Shown: positions 23,664-34,941 of the stretch, piece by piece
How positions within the stretch are numbered: position 1 is the first letter of the stretch
Layout of the letters: every line of letters starts with the position of its first letter
Source of the DNA: Labyrinthula sp. Ha
Taxonomy: Eukaryota; Sar; Bigyra; Labyrinthulida; Labyrinthulaceae
DNA length: 64,000 bases
Direction of reading: 5' to 3'
NCBI GenBank assembly: GCA_015227615.1
Contig: JAALGZ010000005.1
Span: forward strand, 1,054,001 to 1,118,000
Notes under the pieces: model-generated
The model's input: the letters and a program-made list of their open reading frames with translations, nothing else
What the model was told of the DNA's origin: nothing
The model's database searches: none
Position numbers and translations under genes: made by a program

Positions 23664-23774
23664 ATTCTGTTTGCTTTATTTATCCGTTTACGCAAACAAT
23701 AACACATTCCCAAAATTAGTGCACGAATTGCAACAGACCATACTTCACGAAAAAAATCAAGAAAGAGGAAAACT
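23664..23774. promoter_or_regulatory. Shared divergent promoter region
   Basis: Only 111 bp separate the start codons of the desaturase-family gene (minus) and the complex I subunit gene (plus), so both promoters must lie here or overlap the genes. No TATA box is obvious. This is inferred from gene layout alone. Confidence 0.4.
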
Positions 23775-24129
23775 ATGTCTATTGTACCTGTAGGGCGCCC
23801 ATACACAGTGACCGATCCTAATCCAGATGTTGGAACTGTAATTGGTAGTTTTAATTATTTATTGTTAGCTTTAGCCAATTATTCTGCTGCGGATTGGGGT
23901 TATGTTGGGCTGTTTACCGGAACTTCGACGGCTTATGGGTTATACACGGGTATATTTGTTTCGTGCTTTATTTGATAGCCTTTCCAAGATCTATGATTAG
24001 GCCACATACGATAGCAGCAAGTAAGTTTTATGCACGTTCTTTATTTTCTTAGCTGTAATTGGAGGTGTTGGTGGCTTCGTTTATGCATATCAGAGATCTG
24101 CTGGAAGGTTAATGGGTTTTAGAAAGTGA
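23775..24129 (+). CDS. Mitochondrial complex I accessory subunit, 21 kDa/NUXM-like
   Basis: Four short exons (23775-23844, 23875-23949, 23979-24020, 24053-24129) with introns of 30, 29 and 32 nt encode 87 residues. The product begins with a YTVTDPNPDVGTVIANYSAAD-like stretch matching the N-terminal part of the family (Y-x-V-x-D-x-NP..V..N), then a short hydrophobic segment, PRSMIRP, and the hallmark GGFVYAYQRSAGRLMGF. This end closely resembles the plant 20.9-kDa NUXM-like subunit and Pfam family PF10785 as I remember them. The protein should sit in the inner-membrane arm of NADH:ubiquinone oxidoreductase. The first intron is a multiple of three without a stop; removing it gives the better family match. 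The gene converges on Tim9, 49 bp away. Confidence 0.82.
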
Positions 24130-24178
24130 ATTTTCTCTTAAGAAATAATATTCTTAAAGTTAATTCTTTTGCATCTAA

Positions 24179-24510
24179 CTACAGTCCAGGTGCTCCAGGC
24201 ATTTGGCCTTGTTGCTGCATTTGCTGGCTCTGCTTCATTTGATGCTCTTGGTATCTTTGCCCTATTCTTTGTGACATCTTCATAAACTTGGTAACGCAAG
24301 TATCTAAACATTGATTTTCGGCTCCGTTTAACTTTTGGCTGTGGAAATTCTTGACACAACGAGAATAGCATCTTTCAGTTATTCGGTTGTACAAACTAAG
24401 TATGAGAAAGAAGAATAGACCTACGTCAAAGTATCTCCAACTTGAAGCTCTTCCAAAATCTGAAAGAATTCACCTTTTAAATGGTCCGGTAATTGAGCAG
24501 CAGCATCCAT
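24179..24510 (-). CDS. TIM9: Tim9-like small Tim chaperone of the mitochondrial intermembrane space
   Basis: Two exons (24510-24425 and 24395-24179) joined across a 29-nt intron (24396-24424, GTAGGT..ACTTAG) give exactly 100 residues. The twin CX3C motifs are C38-x3-C42 and C58-x3-C62, the disulfide pairs that fold small Tims. The N-terminal region, with LYNRITERC before the first cysteine pair, and the tail motif RIGQRYQEHQ after the second point to Tim9 rather than Tim8, Tim10 or Tim13. A Gln/Met-rich tail follows. Tim9 and Tim10 form a hexamer that escorts hydrophobic carriers and beta-barrel precursors across the intermembrane space. The start ATG at 24510 lies in exon 1, which would be missed without splicing. 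Confidence 0.92.
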
Positions 24511-27500
24511 TTCTCTGTGGTTTCAGATTGCACGAAAAGATAGGTGATTTCAAATATTTTCTCGCTGGTAATACAACATTGAGGTATGTGGACTATAGAA
24601 AATTAGATGTCTTACGATAGTATTCTGGTCCCTCTTAGTAACCACCTAGCTTAGAACATATGACAATATATATCTAACATTCTTTATCTTCATAAGCCCA
24701 TGTATAATCATATATTTTGTACTTATAATTCTTGACACTTTCCAGAAATATAGTTGTTACCCCAAGATAAGAATCAGCAAAGCTGTAGAAGCATAGGTAC
24801 CTGAAACGCGATTGGCAGCGTATATTTCATATCTCGATAGCTGCTTTTAATATATAAATTGACTTTATCCAAATCTCTTACTTCTCCAAAACTTTTGTCT
24901 TCAATTTTTATGCCTCTTTTATGTTGTGACTTTGCTGAAATCTATATCTCGGTGACCTTTAAGTTGTACTCTCCATAAACTTGTAGATATATTCTATCTT
25001 GGGAAATATGTCTCGATTAAGACTGATTACAAGGGCTATAATATATACAGGGAAAATTTCCACGGAGAACTAGTGTCAAGCAAGGTTTAGGGAACTTCAT
25101 TTGCTTGCAATATTTAAGTTGCTGATGAAATATCTGTACATTGTAAAACCAAAAAAAAAATACTCTAAGAAAATAGGAACAATTACTTCGTTGTATTTTT
25201 TAAAACTGAAGATCAGGTCTTTGATTCTATATATAATTGAGGAAGCTGATAGCCAGAAAATGAAGTGCTACCACTGGTTACTGGATTAGAGTTTTGCCGC
25301 ATCAATTAACGGATTCTAAGAATAGTTTTAGATGAGATACTTAACTAATTACTAAGCATACTTTTAACAAAAAGTAAAACAGAATCATATGTAATAGGCT
25401 AATATAATGGCGTAAACAAAAGAAGTATTGCGATGTAAGATTGTTGCGCAACATAGAGATTCTAGGAACTCCGAAGTCTCATTCCACACATTTTCAATCT
25501 AAAAGTGGAAAGAAACACTAGAATCTCCTGCAGATAATAATTAAAAAAGAAAAGCAATATGATATTAAATGTCAATAACTGGTTCCTGATAGAATTAGTT
25601 CCTGCTTATCAAGTAGTTGAAATATTGAGATCAAAGTATGATCTCCACCTACAAGCAGTATCGGTAGATTAACTTTTCACTGGGACAGCTAGCAAAATAG
25701 GCACTTATTCCTAAATTCTATGGATATTGAACAACAAGTTTAAAATATGGAGAGGTTTGAAGATGAAGGAATATAGATACTCAGGGATAAGAAACTGGTA
25801 TGACTATGAAAACCTCAGGAATTAACTAGAAATGCTTCGTAAAGCAGATATCTTCAATCTTGAAAAGTCATTCTATTTGTTAAAATTTAGGCAACTATGG
25901 GTAAATTTGAATTTTATGCACCCTTTATCGACGAACATGTTAATATGAGCGTATAATGAGAATAGACTTGTGAACATGTAGGGATCGCATATCAAAGTAA
26001 TGGACCCGAAACTACTTGAGCTTATTCGAAAATTATTATTAAATAATTACTAATTGTTACCCTAGATACAAATACTTCTCCTCCAGAATAAATATTAATT
26101 TTAAGTGGTTTAGCTATTCTCATGTTCTGCTTCCAGTGGGAACAAATGTAGATAGCAAATTAAGTACCTTTATCAAAATAATTAGTATTTGAGTTTTTAA
26201 TTTCAAACTTGGTTGAAGGAAAGGAATATTCAATTTGCTTGATTTACTATCTAAGTACATATTTAAAAGAACTGTTAGTTCATGAGATGCTTTGCACAAA
26301 CCCTACTTTTTAATCCAACAGAATATCAAAAGTGCCAGGAGATTAATCATTACGGAATTCAACTTCATGATGTTCCTCATAGTATCATTTTGCTCCTGGA
26401 ATAGCATATCAAGATATATACGTATAGCAAAATAGAAGAAAATTAAATATGCACAGATCTTTTCTTATATCTTTTTATCCCTTTCCAAAGGAGCAAATAT
26501 TTTCCAAGCATAATAATTTCCGCTAACAAAGCATCAAAATTTATTCTAAGTCTCTTAGTATGTTATTTAATTAACATTTCTTGTTGGAGCTTATACTGAA
26601 ACTTGAAAATAGGTTAGCACAGTATTAATTAAACTCGCTGTCTTCATCGCAATGAAAAATGTTAATAATTATTGATACTTGGATAACATAAGCCCCTGGA
26701 AGCATATTCCCTGAATCTAGTAGACCCTGATGCAGATATTTGGACTTCTTCTTTATAATTCCACCACCAATGAAAACAAGAGGCAAGTCTAGTACCATAA
26801 GGTAAAGAAGTGATTTAAAGAAAATCTTTTCTCTATTAAAAGGTGAAAACGCCAATAGAGATCTTATTGACTGTCGCTAATTCTCGAAATTAAAAAATAT
26901 ACAACTAGACAGAAACAAGTTAACAAATGCAGATACCCAAGAAATGTAATTAGAGTAGCTTGTCTCAAATAATAATTCAAACAGAACTCCTAGGAACTGG
27001 ATATGAAAGCAAGAATGACATTAGAGGTGTTGTTTGAAACAGTTCCAATTTCTAGTTGATATTTTAACCGAAAAACTATGTCCTCAAACCTTCTTGCAAA
27101 GGATTGGTGCATAAATTTACTTGTAATATTGTCAATAATACTAAAATAATATAAGTTTTACTTAATTCTTTCAATAGAAATGCTTCCGATATTAACATGG
27201 CTTGTGATATTGGTTCTTCTTAAGAGTTATCTATCCTAAACAGTGCTAATAGCTTTTATCATAAAGTGAAGGTGTTTGGGAATTTGATAAGATTTATCAG
27301 TAGATAGAACAAAAACAGTTCAGGAAAATCAAAAATCTCAAAATTGATGATACAACTCTTGCACCACTGGAAGATACTCTCCGGTGAGTTATGTCGGAAA
27401 TAATGTTTTTATAATACCCAGCTTACCGTAAGATGAATAAAGACATAAAAGGAGAGATGGACAATAGAAATATTTAAGGATTAATAAGTTAGACTAGAAG

Positions 27501-28412
27501 ATTTAGATAGTTGCTAATGTAGTTTAAATTGCATTGTGAAAATGCAATACCCGGAACAGTAACTAAAGGGACAAGCTAAAGCAGCTGAAAGAATCTGCCA
27601 AAATATAGCATGTAGTGGCTGCAAAAGAACCAGGTGACAAAATTTTGCATTAAACTTGTTCAAACTAAGGGAAAGTATAAACTACCTCCTTTCTTTAATT
27701 TGTACTGAAATTTCCAATAGTATTCGTTCATCCCAATGAAATCCTATCACAACATCCTGTTGATTATAAGAAACCCTGCGTAAGATGCATCAACAGAGAA
27801 TCTGGGGAAACTATCTATAAATATATTGCCGCAGTGTTTCTGTATTTTATTTTGAGCTAGTTGATTGAACTTAGAAAAATCTAAATTTTGAAAGCGTGAA
27901 ATTTTCTAAATGATGTCTAAAAACTCTTCTTAATATCAAAATTTTCACGTGCGCATCTTGATGTGATATATATATATTTATATATAAAATTCTTGTAACG
28001 TTGTCTCCGGAGTTGAATTAAGATTCTGTTAAGCCTAGCATCTCTTTTGTCATATCATGAAGCAAATTTCTCTTAGGGTATATAAACCTCTTTTTCAAAA
28101 GAAATATATTTCATTAGTCTCTGTTTATATAACAAATAAGTTGAATTGCTACCATTGTAATTGGACTTTATTGAAAAATTATTCAACAAGCTGTTTCCTC
28201 TGTTGTGGTATGAGTGAAGTATATGTATATTGTATGAAATCTCACTTCGAAATTAAGCCCACCTTCATCCTCTTCCTCTGTATATTATATAAATGCCTAA
28301 GAGAATGTGTTCTATATATCTGAGTGAAAGTAAACTCTAACTTGGAGATTTTGCTCTTCTTAGCTGTACGATAATCTTAACTATGTGTAAAACATCGCAT
28401 CCAAACATGTTG

Positions 28413-28429
28413 AATATATATATATATAA
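28413..28429. repeat. AT dinucleotide microsatellite
   Basis: A perfect run of alternating A and T about 17 nt long. A similar imperfect run lies at 27969-27990. Confidence 0.8.
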
Positions 28430-31029
28430 TCACCTGTTCATACATTTGCTTATCTCACGGAATGCTTAATGCGCTAAAGATTCTTCCTGTGAAAACTTTT
28501 TCTTTAGATATTTTTGAAACATTCAATTATTTTGTGTCTTTGTGTTTTTTTTTTCATTTTGAGTAATTAAGAAAGAGCTACTAAGAATGAAGAAGCTATG
28601 AATTAAGAGTTAGGAAAAATTATTCCCTTTGTGTGGTCTATTTATACGTGTTGTGATACGATTATATTCGTTAAATAATGTAAATATATAAGATATGTAA
28701 TAAGAGGAGAAAGAAAATAGATCATTATGATGGTTTCATCTTATGACTAAGACCTTGTTAAACCTTAAAGTAGCTAGATTTATTGTGTATCTTTGATATA
28801 CTGAAATCGATACTTCCATAATAAGCTGGTCTGTGATACTTAGGAGACGAGTAACTAAGCAGCATGCATAAAATAAATTAGACAGATACATTCATAAATA
28901 CTCTCACAATATTCCCCCCACTTTATCCCAGGGTAGGTATAATGTTTTCTAGAAATACAGGAAAATGTATAGAAACAAATTAATGAACCGCGTTAACTCG
29001 CAATAAACTTTAATATGAAAATTCAAATTAATATTTCTTATGAAGTAGTGTTTCTTTCTACTCTTTCATTTTTTCTTTTGTTTCTAACAATATAGTTTTG
29101 GATGGTTATCATCCTAATCTGCAAATTTTTACAAATTTAGCTTAATCGTACCTATTGGGTTATCCCCGATGGAAACTGTTCCACCAAGCGCCATTTTAAT
29201 AAACATTTCTCATAATTTTCTTCTGATACAGACACAAAACTAACTTGCTGAATATTCTAGTCGAAAATGTTTCTCGCAATCCATTGCTGAGCATAGTAGA
29301 GAATAAACATGGTGGATGTTCACCCTCTTGCTTACATTTTATGCCTGTTGTATTTACCAGTTTGGAATGTAATGACTACTGGTAAAAGAAAGTTATAATA
29401 CAAGGAGAGGATTCCTCCCATATAGTGAAACCTGAAAAAAAATCTAAAATGTTTGAGCTTGTTTTTCTTCTTCTTCTTCTTCACTTTGCAAACCCATTTG
29501 AATAGTCCTAATATCTCACATAGTTGAAGTCTTATCATTCTAGTACTGCTTGTTAAACTCTACTTCATATCTTTTGGAAAAATTCACGGAAAACTGCGTG
29601 TATACGTAAAAACTCAATAAGGTGATCATGTATCCAATACCTTACAAACCTATTATCACCATTTTCTCGCTGTGGCCAACTCAAGTATTTTCATCTCTTA
29701 ACCAGTAATTTTCATCTAGTTGGGGCAAACTATAGTAAGTGATGTGATGCATAACCTTCTATCTTAAACCCGAATTTGGGCCGAGTTTTGTATTTTCAAA
29801 AAACGTTAGAGCTTATTCTTACAAGAAGGTCTTGCTCATATATGTTTGAAATTTTCTCTTTTCTATCTTCTGTTACATTCTGGTAGCATCTCAAATCTCC
29901 ATGAGCTATATCCATTCTTTCAACTACCATATTGAATGTTTACTAATTACTCCACCAGCTGTTAGTTATATATGCCGCAGACTTTGAGGGAGGCTAGCTA
30001 TGCTTAACTTAATTAGAACCTATATCCCCACCACAGATTTTAGTAATAACTTAGCGCTAGCCTTAAAAATCTTAGGACATCTTGACCTTGCCTTTGGCGT
30101 GGTTAAAATTTGAGGTATAGTTTCTAGCAAACGTAAAAATATTCTCCACGCTCAATTTTACTCATATATAAAGAACTCTGTGTAAGGCTTGATTTCTTTT
30201 TCTTTTGTTTAATTAATACTGATATAGTTTTTATACCCCCCCTGTTTATTTTTTAGTTTGTTCTTGCTAATTCTATTGCTCTCGTCAACTTAACTTTTCG
30301 TTCAGGCTATCATGTGTTGGTGGAAATTTACGGGAGTAGCTTATAAAAATTTTAAAACTTTTTTTTCACTGGATTGGTATAATATGGCAAGAATCGTAGA
30401 TTGAGAATGAAACAAAATTATTTCGGAGTAAGCCGTTCGTAAATATGAATTACTTCATGGATAAATGTTTAAATATTCATCTGCTAATTGTACCGGACTT
30501 GAAATTGTATATTGCTGTTGGAAATTTAGTGGACGATTATCCAAAAAATGTTTACCAGAGATCAGGAAGCCATATAGACTCAGGTTATCATAAGAAATAG
30601 CGAAGTTGTAAAGTTTATTTCAAGATAGAGTTAGCCACTTTTGCCGCAGAGCCCATGGAAATACCAATAAATGCAGTTTCTGCTACAAAAAAAATATTTG
30701 AAAAAGCTTTTACATGTGGAAACTAATTTCAGATTTCTAATGAATAGTTATATTAAATGAAACTAATCTTAGTAGGGCTTCTTCTTCCATTCACTCTGCC
30801 GAGAAATCGCTTTCTATTCAAACTCATAAATTAATTTTATAATTTTTTTACATAGCACAGGCGAAGAAAGTCCAGTTTTTTTAAGAAGTTGTAGTTAAAA
30901 TTATGTTTCGTATCTTATGCCAAAGTACAACTTCAGTGTCATGAAGTAGTATGAAGATCTTATAATATTTCTTCGTGAGGGGCTATGAAGCATAATGGAG
31001 GGAGATCCTTTTAAAAATAAATTTATTAT

Positions 31030-31260
31030 TTATTTGAAGGATACATATTTTTTTGGCAATCTAAGTTTCTTCGGTAATTGCTGCATCAACCCAGGAATAC
31101 TATCGATAGGTGATTCGTAGCAGCAACTATAGTACAGAGTATTAAAAAGAGAAGCAGAAAACTTAGATTCTGTATTATACCTACTATTATGAAGAGCCCA
31201 TTGGATATATGGAATTATATATTTGACTTTTTTGTTATTAGACATGTTGAAGACCATCAA
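31030..31260 (-). mobile_element. Possible Ty3/gypsy integrase fragment (relic)
   Basis: A minus-strand frame of 76 codons contains IPYIQWALHNSRYNTESKFSA followed by LFNTLYYSCCYESPIDSIPG (given in two parts). This follows the pattern at the end of retroviral-type integrase cores: (Y/F)xxQxAxNxSxHxST, then SPFxLxYGxxPxxPxD. The usual SPFELLYG has become SLFNTLYY, and the frame before the fragment is broken. No LTR or other element part is visible nearby. If right, this is the remains of an LTR retrotransposon. The resemblance is by pattern only. Confidence 0.4.
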
Positions 31261-31450
31261 TTTCTTATGACAGCAGTACAGTCTTTACTACCGAAGGCAA
31301 TTGTGCTGATCAACAGGGCCAGAAGCTTTCCAAAAAACGAAACGTAAGAAAATAATCTAAGGCTAGGTTTTTTAGAGTTTAAGGCTATCTCACGTATTAA
31401 AATTGCAAAACAAAATTTTAGCAAACTTTAAGTATTAAATAATTTCAGAA

Positions 31451-31522
31451 TGAGGAAACAGGGATTTGAACCCCGGACCTTTCGATCTGGAATCGAATGC
31501 ACTACCGCTGTGCTATTTCCCC
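31451..31522 (-). tRNA. trnW-CCA: tRNA-Trp (anticodon CCA)
   Basis: The minus strand folds into a full cloverleaf of 72 nt including the discriminator A. The acceptor stem GGGGAAA pairs with TTTCCTC, with one G-T pair. The D arm is GCAC/GTGC with AGCGGTA in the loop. The anticodon arm TTCGA/TCGAA carries the loop TTCCAGA, so positions 34-36 read CCA. The T arm CGGGG/CCCTG has the loop TTCAAAT. No intron and no encoded CCA tail are present. The D-arm and T-arm sequences provide the A and B boxes of an RNA polymerase III promoter. It is divergent from the PH-MAPK gene (148 bp). Confidence 0.95.
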
Positions 31523-31670
31523 TTGTTTGATACATACTCGCACTGTAAAATAGAAAGCAACATTGATATAATTAATCGAACCGTGTTCAGTAAAAATATC
31601 GCGTTGAACATTAATCGATACTTTGTGTTTTTTACATTTGATTATATCGGCAATACCTTTCCGCAACAAA

Positions 31671-33369
31671 ATGGTTTCAGACAAAAAAGAACGCTCTGTT
31701 CTAAAACACGGATTTCTATCGAAAAGATCTATCAATGCAGTTTTTACTCGCTGGAATCGGCACTACTTCACTTTAGATGAGAACCGCTGCTTTTCTTATT
31801 ATGGTGTAGGACTAAATCCTCCTAACAAAAGTCTTCCTCTGCGTGGAATTTTTATCATTGATAGAGAATCAAAGGTTTCTGGAAATGTCAAACAATATGG
31901 TGAGCAGTGCTTTGTTCTTAAAACTGCACATGTTCAAGCAGTTTTTCGAGCAGAATCAAAAGAAAAGAAAGATGAGTGGGTTAATTCCTTGGCTTCTGTT
32001 ATCACTGAAGCCAAATATGCTGCCAGAACCGGTTCAAATAAAAAAGAAACAGAAAAGAAAAACACAAATAAGCTCCGCGAACTTCGAAGACAAGCTGAAC
32101 TTAAGAAAAGGCCACAAAAGTTGCCTTTGAAAGAAAAGAATAAAGTTTTCCAGACACAATCGTGGACAATTCTAGGACATGAGTTTGAACTTGATAAGCG
32201 GTATTCTGTCAAGAAAATCATAGGCAATGGGGCTTACGGTGTTGTGATATCTGCAGATGACTCTGAAGGCACTGTTGAAGTTGCCATTAAGAAAATTGGA
32301 AAAGTGTTTTCAAACATTTTGGACACCAAGCGAATTCTCCGGGAAATCCGGTTACTCAGGGTTCTGCAACATCCAACTATTGCTCATAGTTTGGATCTTA
32401 TGCGGCCAGCTCCGGAAATTATACCTGGTTCAGGTCGCGTTGTACATGATTTTGAGGATATATATTTAGTTATGGAAAAAATGGACACAGATTTACAAAG
32501 AATTATTAATTCAGAGCAAGTTCTGCGTGGAGATCACGTTAAATTTATTCTTTGCCAGCTACTGCAAGTGTTGGTGTATTTGGAATCTGCAAATGTTGTC
32601 CATCGGTATTTTTGGCTTTTAACCTCAACGAGTTTAGGGATTTAAAACCAGGGAATATTTTGATAAATTCAAAGTGCCAAGTTCGTGTTGCAGATTTTGG
32701 TCTTGCACGATCCATCGAAGTTAAAGATGGCGAAGATGTGAATGTAGAAAACAGCGACATGACAACTTATGTTGTTACCCGATGGTACCGAAGTCCTGAA
32801 CTCATCCTTGCCAGTGGTGAGTACAGTATTAAACTTGATGTGTGGGCAATCGGTTGCATTTTCGGTGAGCTAATTAGTCGTAGAGCACTGTTCCAAGGAT
32901 GTAAGTTATTATTTCTTCTTATATTGTAGCTGATTTTCTTGATCAGTTGGAAAAGATTACAGATGTTCTTGGAACACCCGAAACAGAAGATCTGTCATAC
33001 ATTAATCATGGTTCAGCTTCAACATATATGAACTCTATAATTTCTAAAGGCAAGCCAAAACAGGATTGGGGCATTCTCCTTAAGCATGAAATTGGGGATT
33101 GGGCAAATGATGAACTGCTTACGCAAGATTGCTTTGACCTGCTCGATGAGTTGTTGAAGTTTAATCCAAAAAATAGGATCAGTCCAGAAGATGCTTTGAA
33201 GCACGACTATCTCAAGGGAATAATAGAGCAAGATCCAGATTTTTGGCAGAATTTAATAAAGAGCGATAAGAAAATTGATATGAAAAGAATAGAGGATGCA
33301 AGCTTAGACGAAAAGGAGCTTCGAAACGCAGTCTTGGCTGAAATATCCTATTTCAGAAGTTATGTGTAA
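31671..33369 (+). CDS. MAP kinase with an N-terminal PH domain
   Basis: Exons 31671-32605, 32638-32900 and 32930-33369, split by introns of 32 and 29 nt, give 545 residues. A PH domain fills about residues 10-112 (KHGFLSKRS.., then DEWVNSL in its last helix). A basic linker follows (about 120-160). The kinase has GNGAYGVV at 185-192, lysine K207, HRDLKPGN at 311-318 (rebuilt exactly by splicing the first intron), DFG at 331-333, and the MAPK signature [12 protein letters not shown]. The dual-phosphorylation motif is TTY (354-356), not TEY, TDY or TGY. The PH domain should tether the kinase to phosphoinositide membranes. The start is taken at 31671; an upstream in-frame extension begins without ATG. 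It converges on PDCD5 with only 14 bp between stop codons. Confidence 0.92.
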
Positions 33370-33383
33370 CTCGTATTTTGTTC

Positions 33384-33828
33384 TTACATTAAATCATCAT
33401 CGTTGTCATCAGAATCATCTTCATCAAATCCTTTCTTGCGTTGTATCTATAGCATAAAATAAACCATCAATGATACCCGAACAACTTTCTTGGTTGAGGC
33501 TCCTAATCCACTAAGCATCTCTTTAACTTGTTGCTCAGTTAATCTAGCACCAATCTTTCCAGATTTAGCAGCATTGAACAGCTGTCTTTCCAGTTTTCCC
33601 ACAAGTTCAGGTTTCACAGTTTTCACAGTTTGTACTATGAAGAAACAAAAATTCCAAACAGGTACATCTGTCATACGCTTCTACAGAGCACACTTGCTTC
33701 AACACTCTCGCGAGCATTTCTTGCTCCGCCTTTTTCTTTTCTTCAAGCTCAGCCATACTCTCTTTTGTAATTTCCTTATTTCCTAGCTGTTGTTGGAGCT
33801 CTCTTATCTGTTCTTCGGCAGAATTCAT
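33384..33828 (-). CDS. PDCD5: PDCD5 family DNA-binding/cytosolic protein
   Basis: Exons 33828-33666, 33634-33477 and 33446-33384, with introns of 31 and 30 nt, give 127 residues, the normal PDCD5 length. The N-terminus is a charged helix (AEEQIRELQQQL). The core after the first join reads YDRLQTVKTVKPELVGKLERQ, close to the family pattern RL..I.lVKPEKA..vE. It ends in TKKVVRIQRKKGFDEDD and an acidic tail, as in human PDCD5. The family is conserved from archaea to man; in animals it promotes apoptosis and assists tubulin/CCT folding and TIP60, while its role in protists is unclear. Its start is 210 bp from the divergent dehydrogenase gene, and a TGACGTGGCA box lies between them. Confidence 0.92.
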
Positions 33829-33882
33829 GTCTCAAGACTTTTCTTGATCTTTTATTTTTTCTTAACGGATAGTTTAAGTTGC

Positions 33883-33892
33883 TGACGTGGCA
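33883..33892 (+). promoter_or_regulatory. TGACGTGGCA box between two divergent genes
   Basis: This is a second exact copy of the 10-mer seen at 1992-2001. It lies 55 bp upstream of the PDCD5 start and 147 bp upstream of the dehydrogenase start. A bZIP-type site is inferred from the ACGT core. Confidence 0.35.
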
Positions 33893-34038
33893 TATTGAAA
33901 TACTTGATCGAAGGAGAAAAATCTTTCATCGAATTTTAGCTTTGACAATTTGAGGATTTCATCGCGAACAGGAAACTTCTGAAAGGAATTACACCAGCCA
34001 CAATCAATTTTAAAACTTTTTTAAATAGCTAGTCCAAG

Positions 34039-34878
34039 ATGCCAAAGGAAACAGAGGGAGAGAATGCGTTACCTGAACCAAGCTCGCTAACTCCAGAGAA
34101 CTTGTTCAATGTTAGAGGTAAGGTTGTGCTAATATCTGGAGGAGGTAGTGGAATTGGGGCGATGATAGCAGCAGGATACGCGGCAAGTGGAAGCAAGGTC
34201 TATATAGCTTCGAGGAAGGATATCTCTGGATATGCAGCGCAGTTGACTGCTCAAGGAAAAGGTAAAGTAGTCGCCTTGAGAGTTGATCTTTCGGTTCCTT
34301 CCAGCGTTGATCAATTGGTAAGAGACTTTGAGAAACTTGAGCCAAATGGACTTGATGTTTTAGTGAACAACGCGGGGACCAACTGGGCAGAACCAATCGA
34401 TACATTTTCATTGAAAGGTTGGGATAAAACTTACGATGTGAACGTGCGATCTGTCTTTTATCTTACTCAGCAGATGTTGCCAAGCTTGGAAAAAAAGAGC
34501 AAAAGAGGATCTATTTCTAATGTGATCAACATTAGTAGCATTGACGGTGAACGCGTTCCGCCACAAGGAACTTTTGCCTATTCATCAGGAAAGGCTGCTG
34601 TGACACGCTTGTCCAAGGTAATGGCAGCGCACCTTGGGCCAAGAGGTATTACGGTTAATGCAGTTCTTCCAGGAGCTTTTCAAAGCAGAATGATGAGAAG
34701 CACTCTTGATAACTTCCAAGACTCAATCGAAAAAAATACACCAATGCAAAGAATTGGAAACGCTCATGACATTTCTGGGGTGTGCCTTTTCTTGTCAAGC
34801 AGAGCAGGGGAATGGGTTACTGGAGCGGCTGTCACTGTGGATGGTGGGGCTCTTCTTGGGTTTACCGCCAATCTTTAA
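34039..34878 (+). CDS. Short-chain dehydrogenase/reductase (SDR)
   Basis: An intron-free 279-residue enzyme of classical SDR length. The nucleotide-binding SGGGSGIG is at 33-40, NNAG at 110-113, the catalytic serine at 166 or 167 (NISSID), and the catalytic pair Y181 and K185 (YSSGK). A typical LPG motif and a DGG near the C-terminus follow. Arg after the second beta strand (ASRKD) suggests NADPH use. Overall it is closest to the 3-oxoacyl-ACP reductase/RhlG-like group, but SDR substrates cannot be read from sequence. There is no clear targeting peptide. It converges on the NEK kinase gene with 63 bp between stops. Confidence 0.88.
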   Translation: MPKETEGENALPEPSSLTPENLFNVRGKVVLISGGGSGIGAMIAAGYAASGSKVYIASRKDISGYAAQLTAQGKGKVVALRVDLSVPSSVDQLVRDFEKLEPNGLDVLVNNAGTNWAEPIDTFSLKGWDKTYDVNVRSVFYLTQQMLPSLEKKSKRGSISNVINISSIDGERVPPQGTFAYSSGKAAVTRLSKVMAAHLGPRGITVNAVLPGAFQSRMMRSTLDNFQDSIEKNTPMQRIGNAHDISGVCLFLSSRAGEWVTGAAVTVDGGALLGFTANL

Positions 34879-34941
34879 GAAAAAGCTACTTATTTATTTA
34901 AATATCTAATTCTATAGGCTCTAGTTTACACTTGTCTGTAT

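Larger units (their letters stand above)
24511..31450. other. 7-kb AT-rich desert
   Basis: No gene recognised. It is among the most AT-rich parts of the window, with runs of alternating TA at 27969-27990 and 28413-28429. Open frames at 25101-25289, 26625-26855 and 28057-28323 lack family resemblance or a convincing codon pattern. Near its right end (31030-31260, minus strand) is a scrap that resembles a retrotransposon integrase, listed separately. Confidence 0.6.

Noticed and set aside
28057-28323. 88-codon open frame with ATG
   Set aside because: No domain, low-complexity Cys/Tyr/Leu content expected from AT-rich DNA, no neighbours or splice signals; likely chance.
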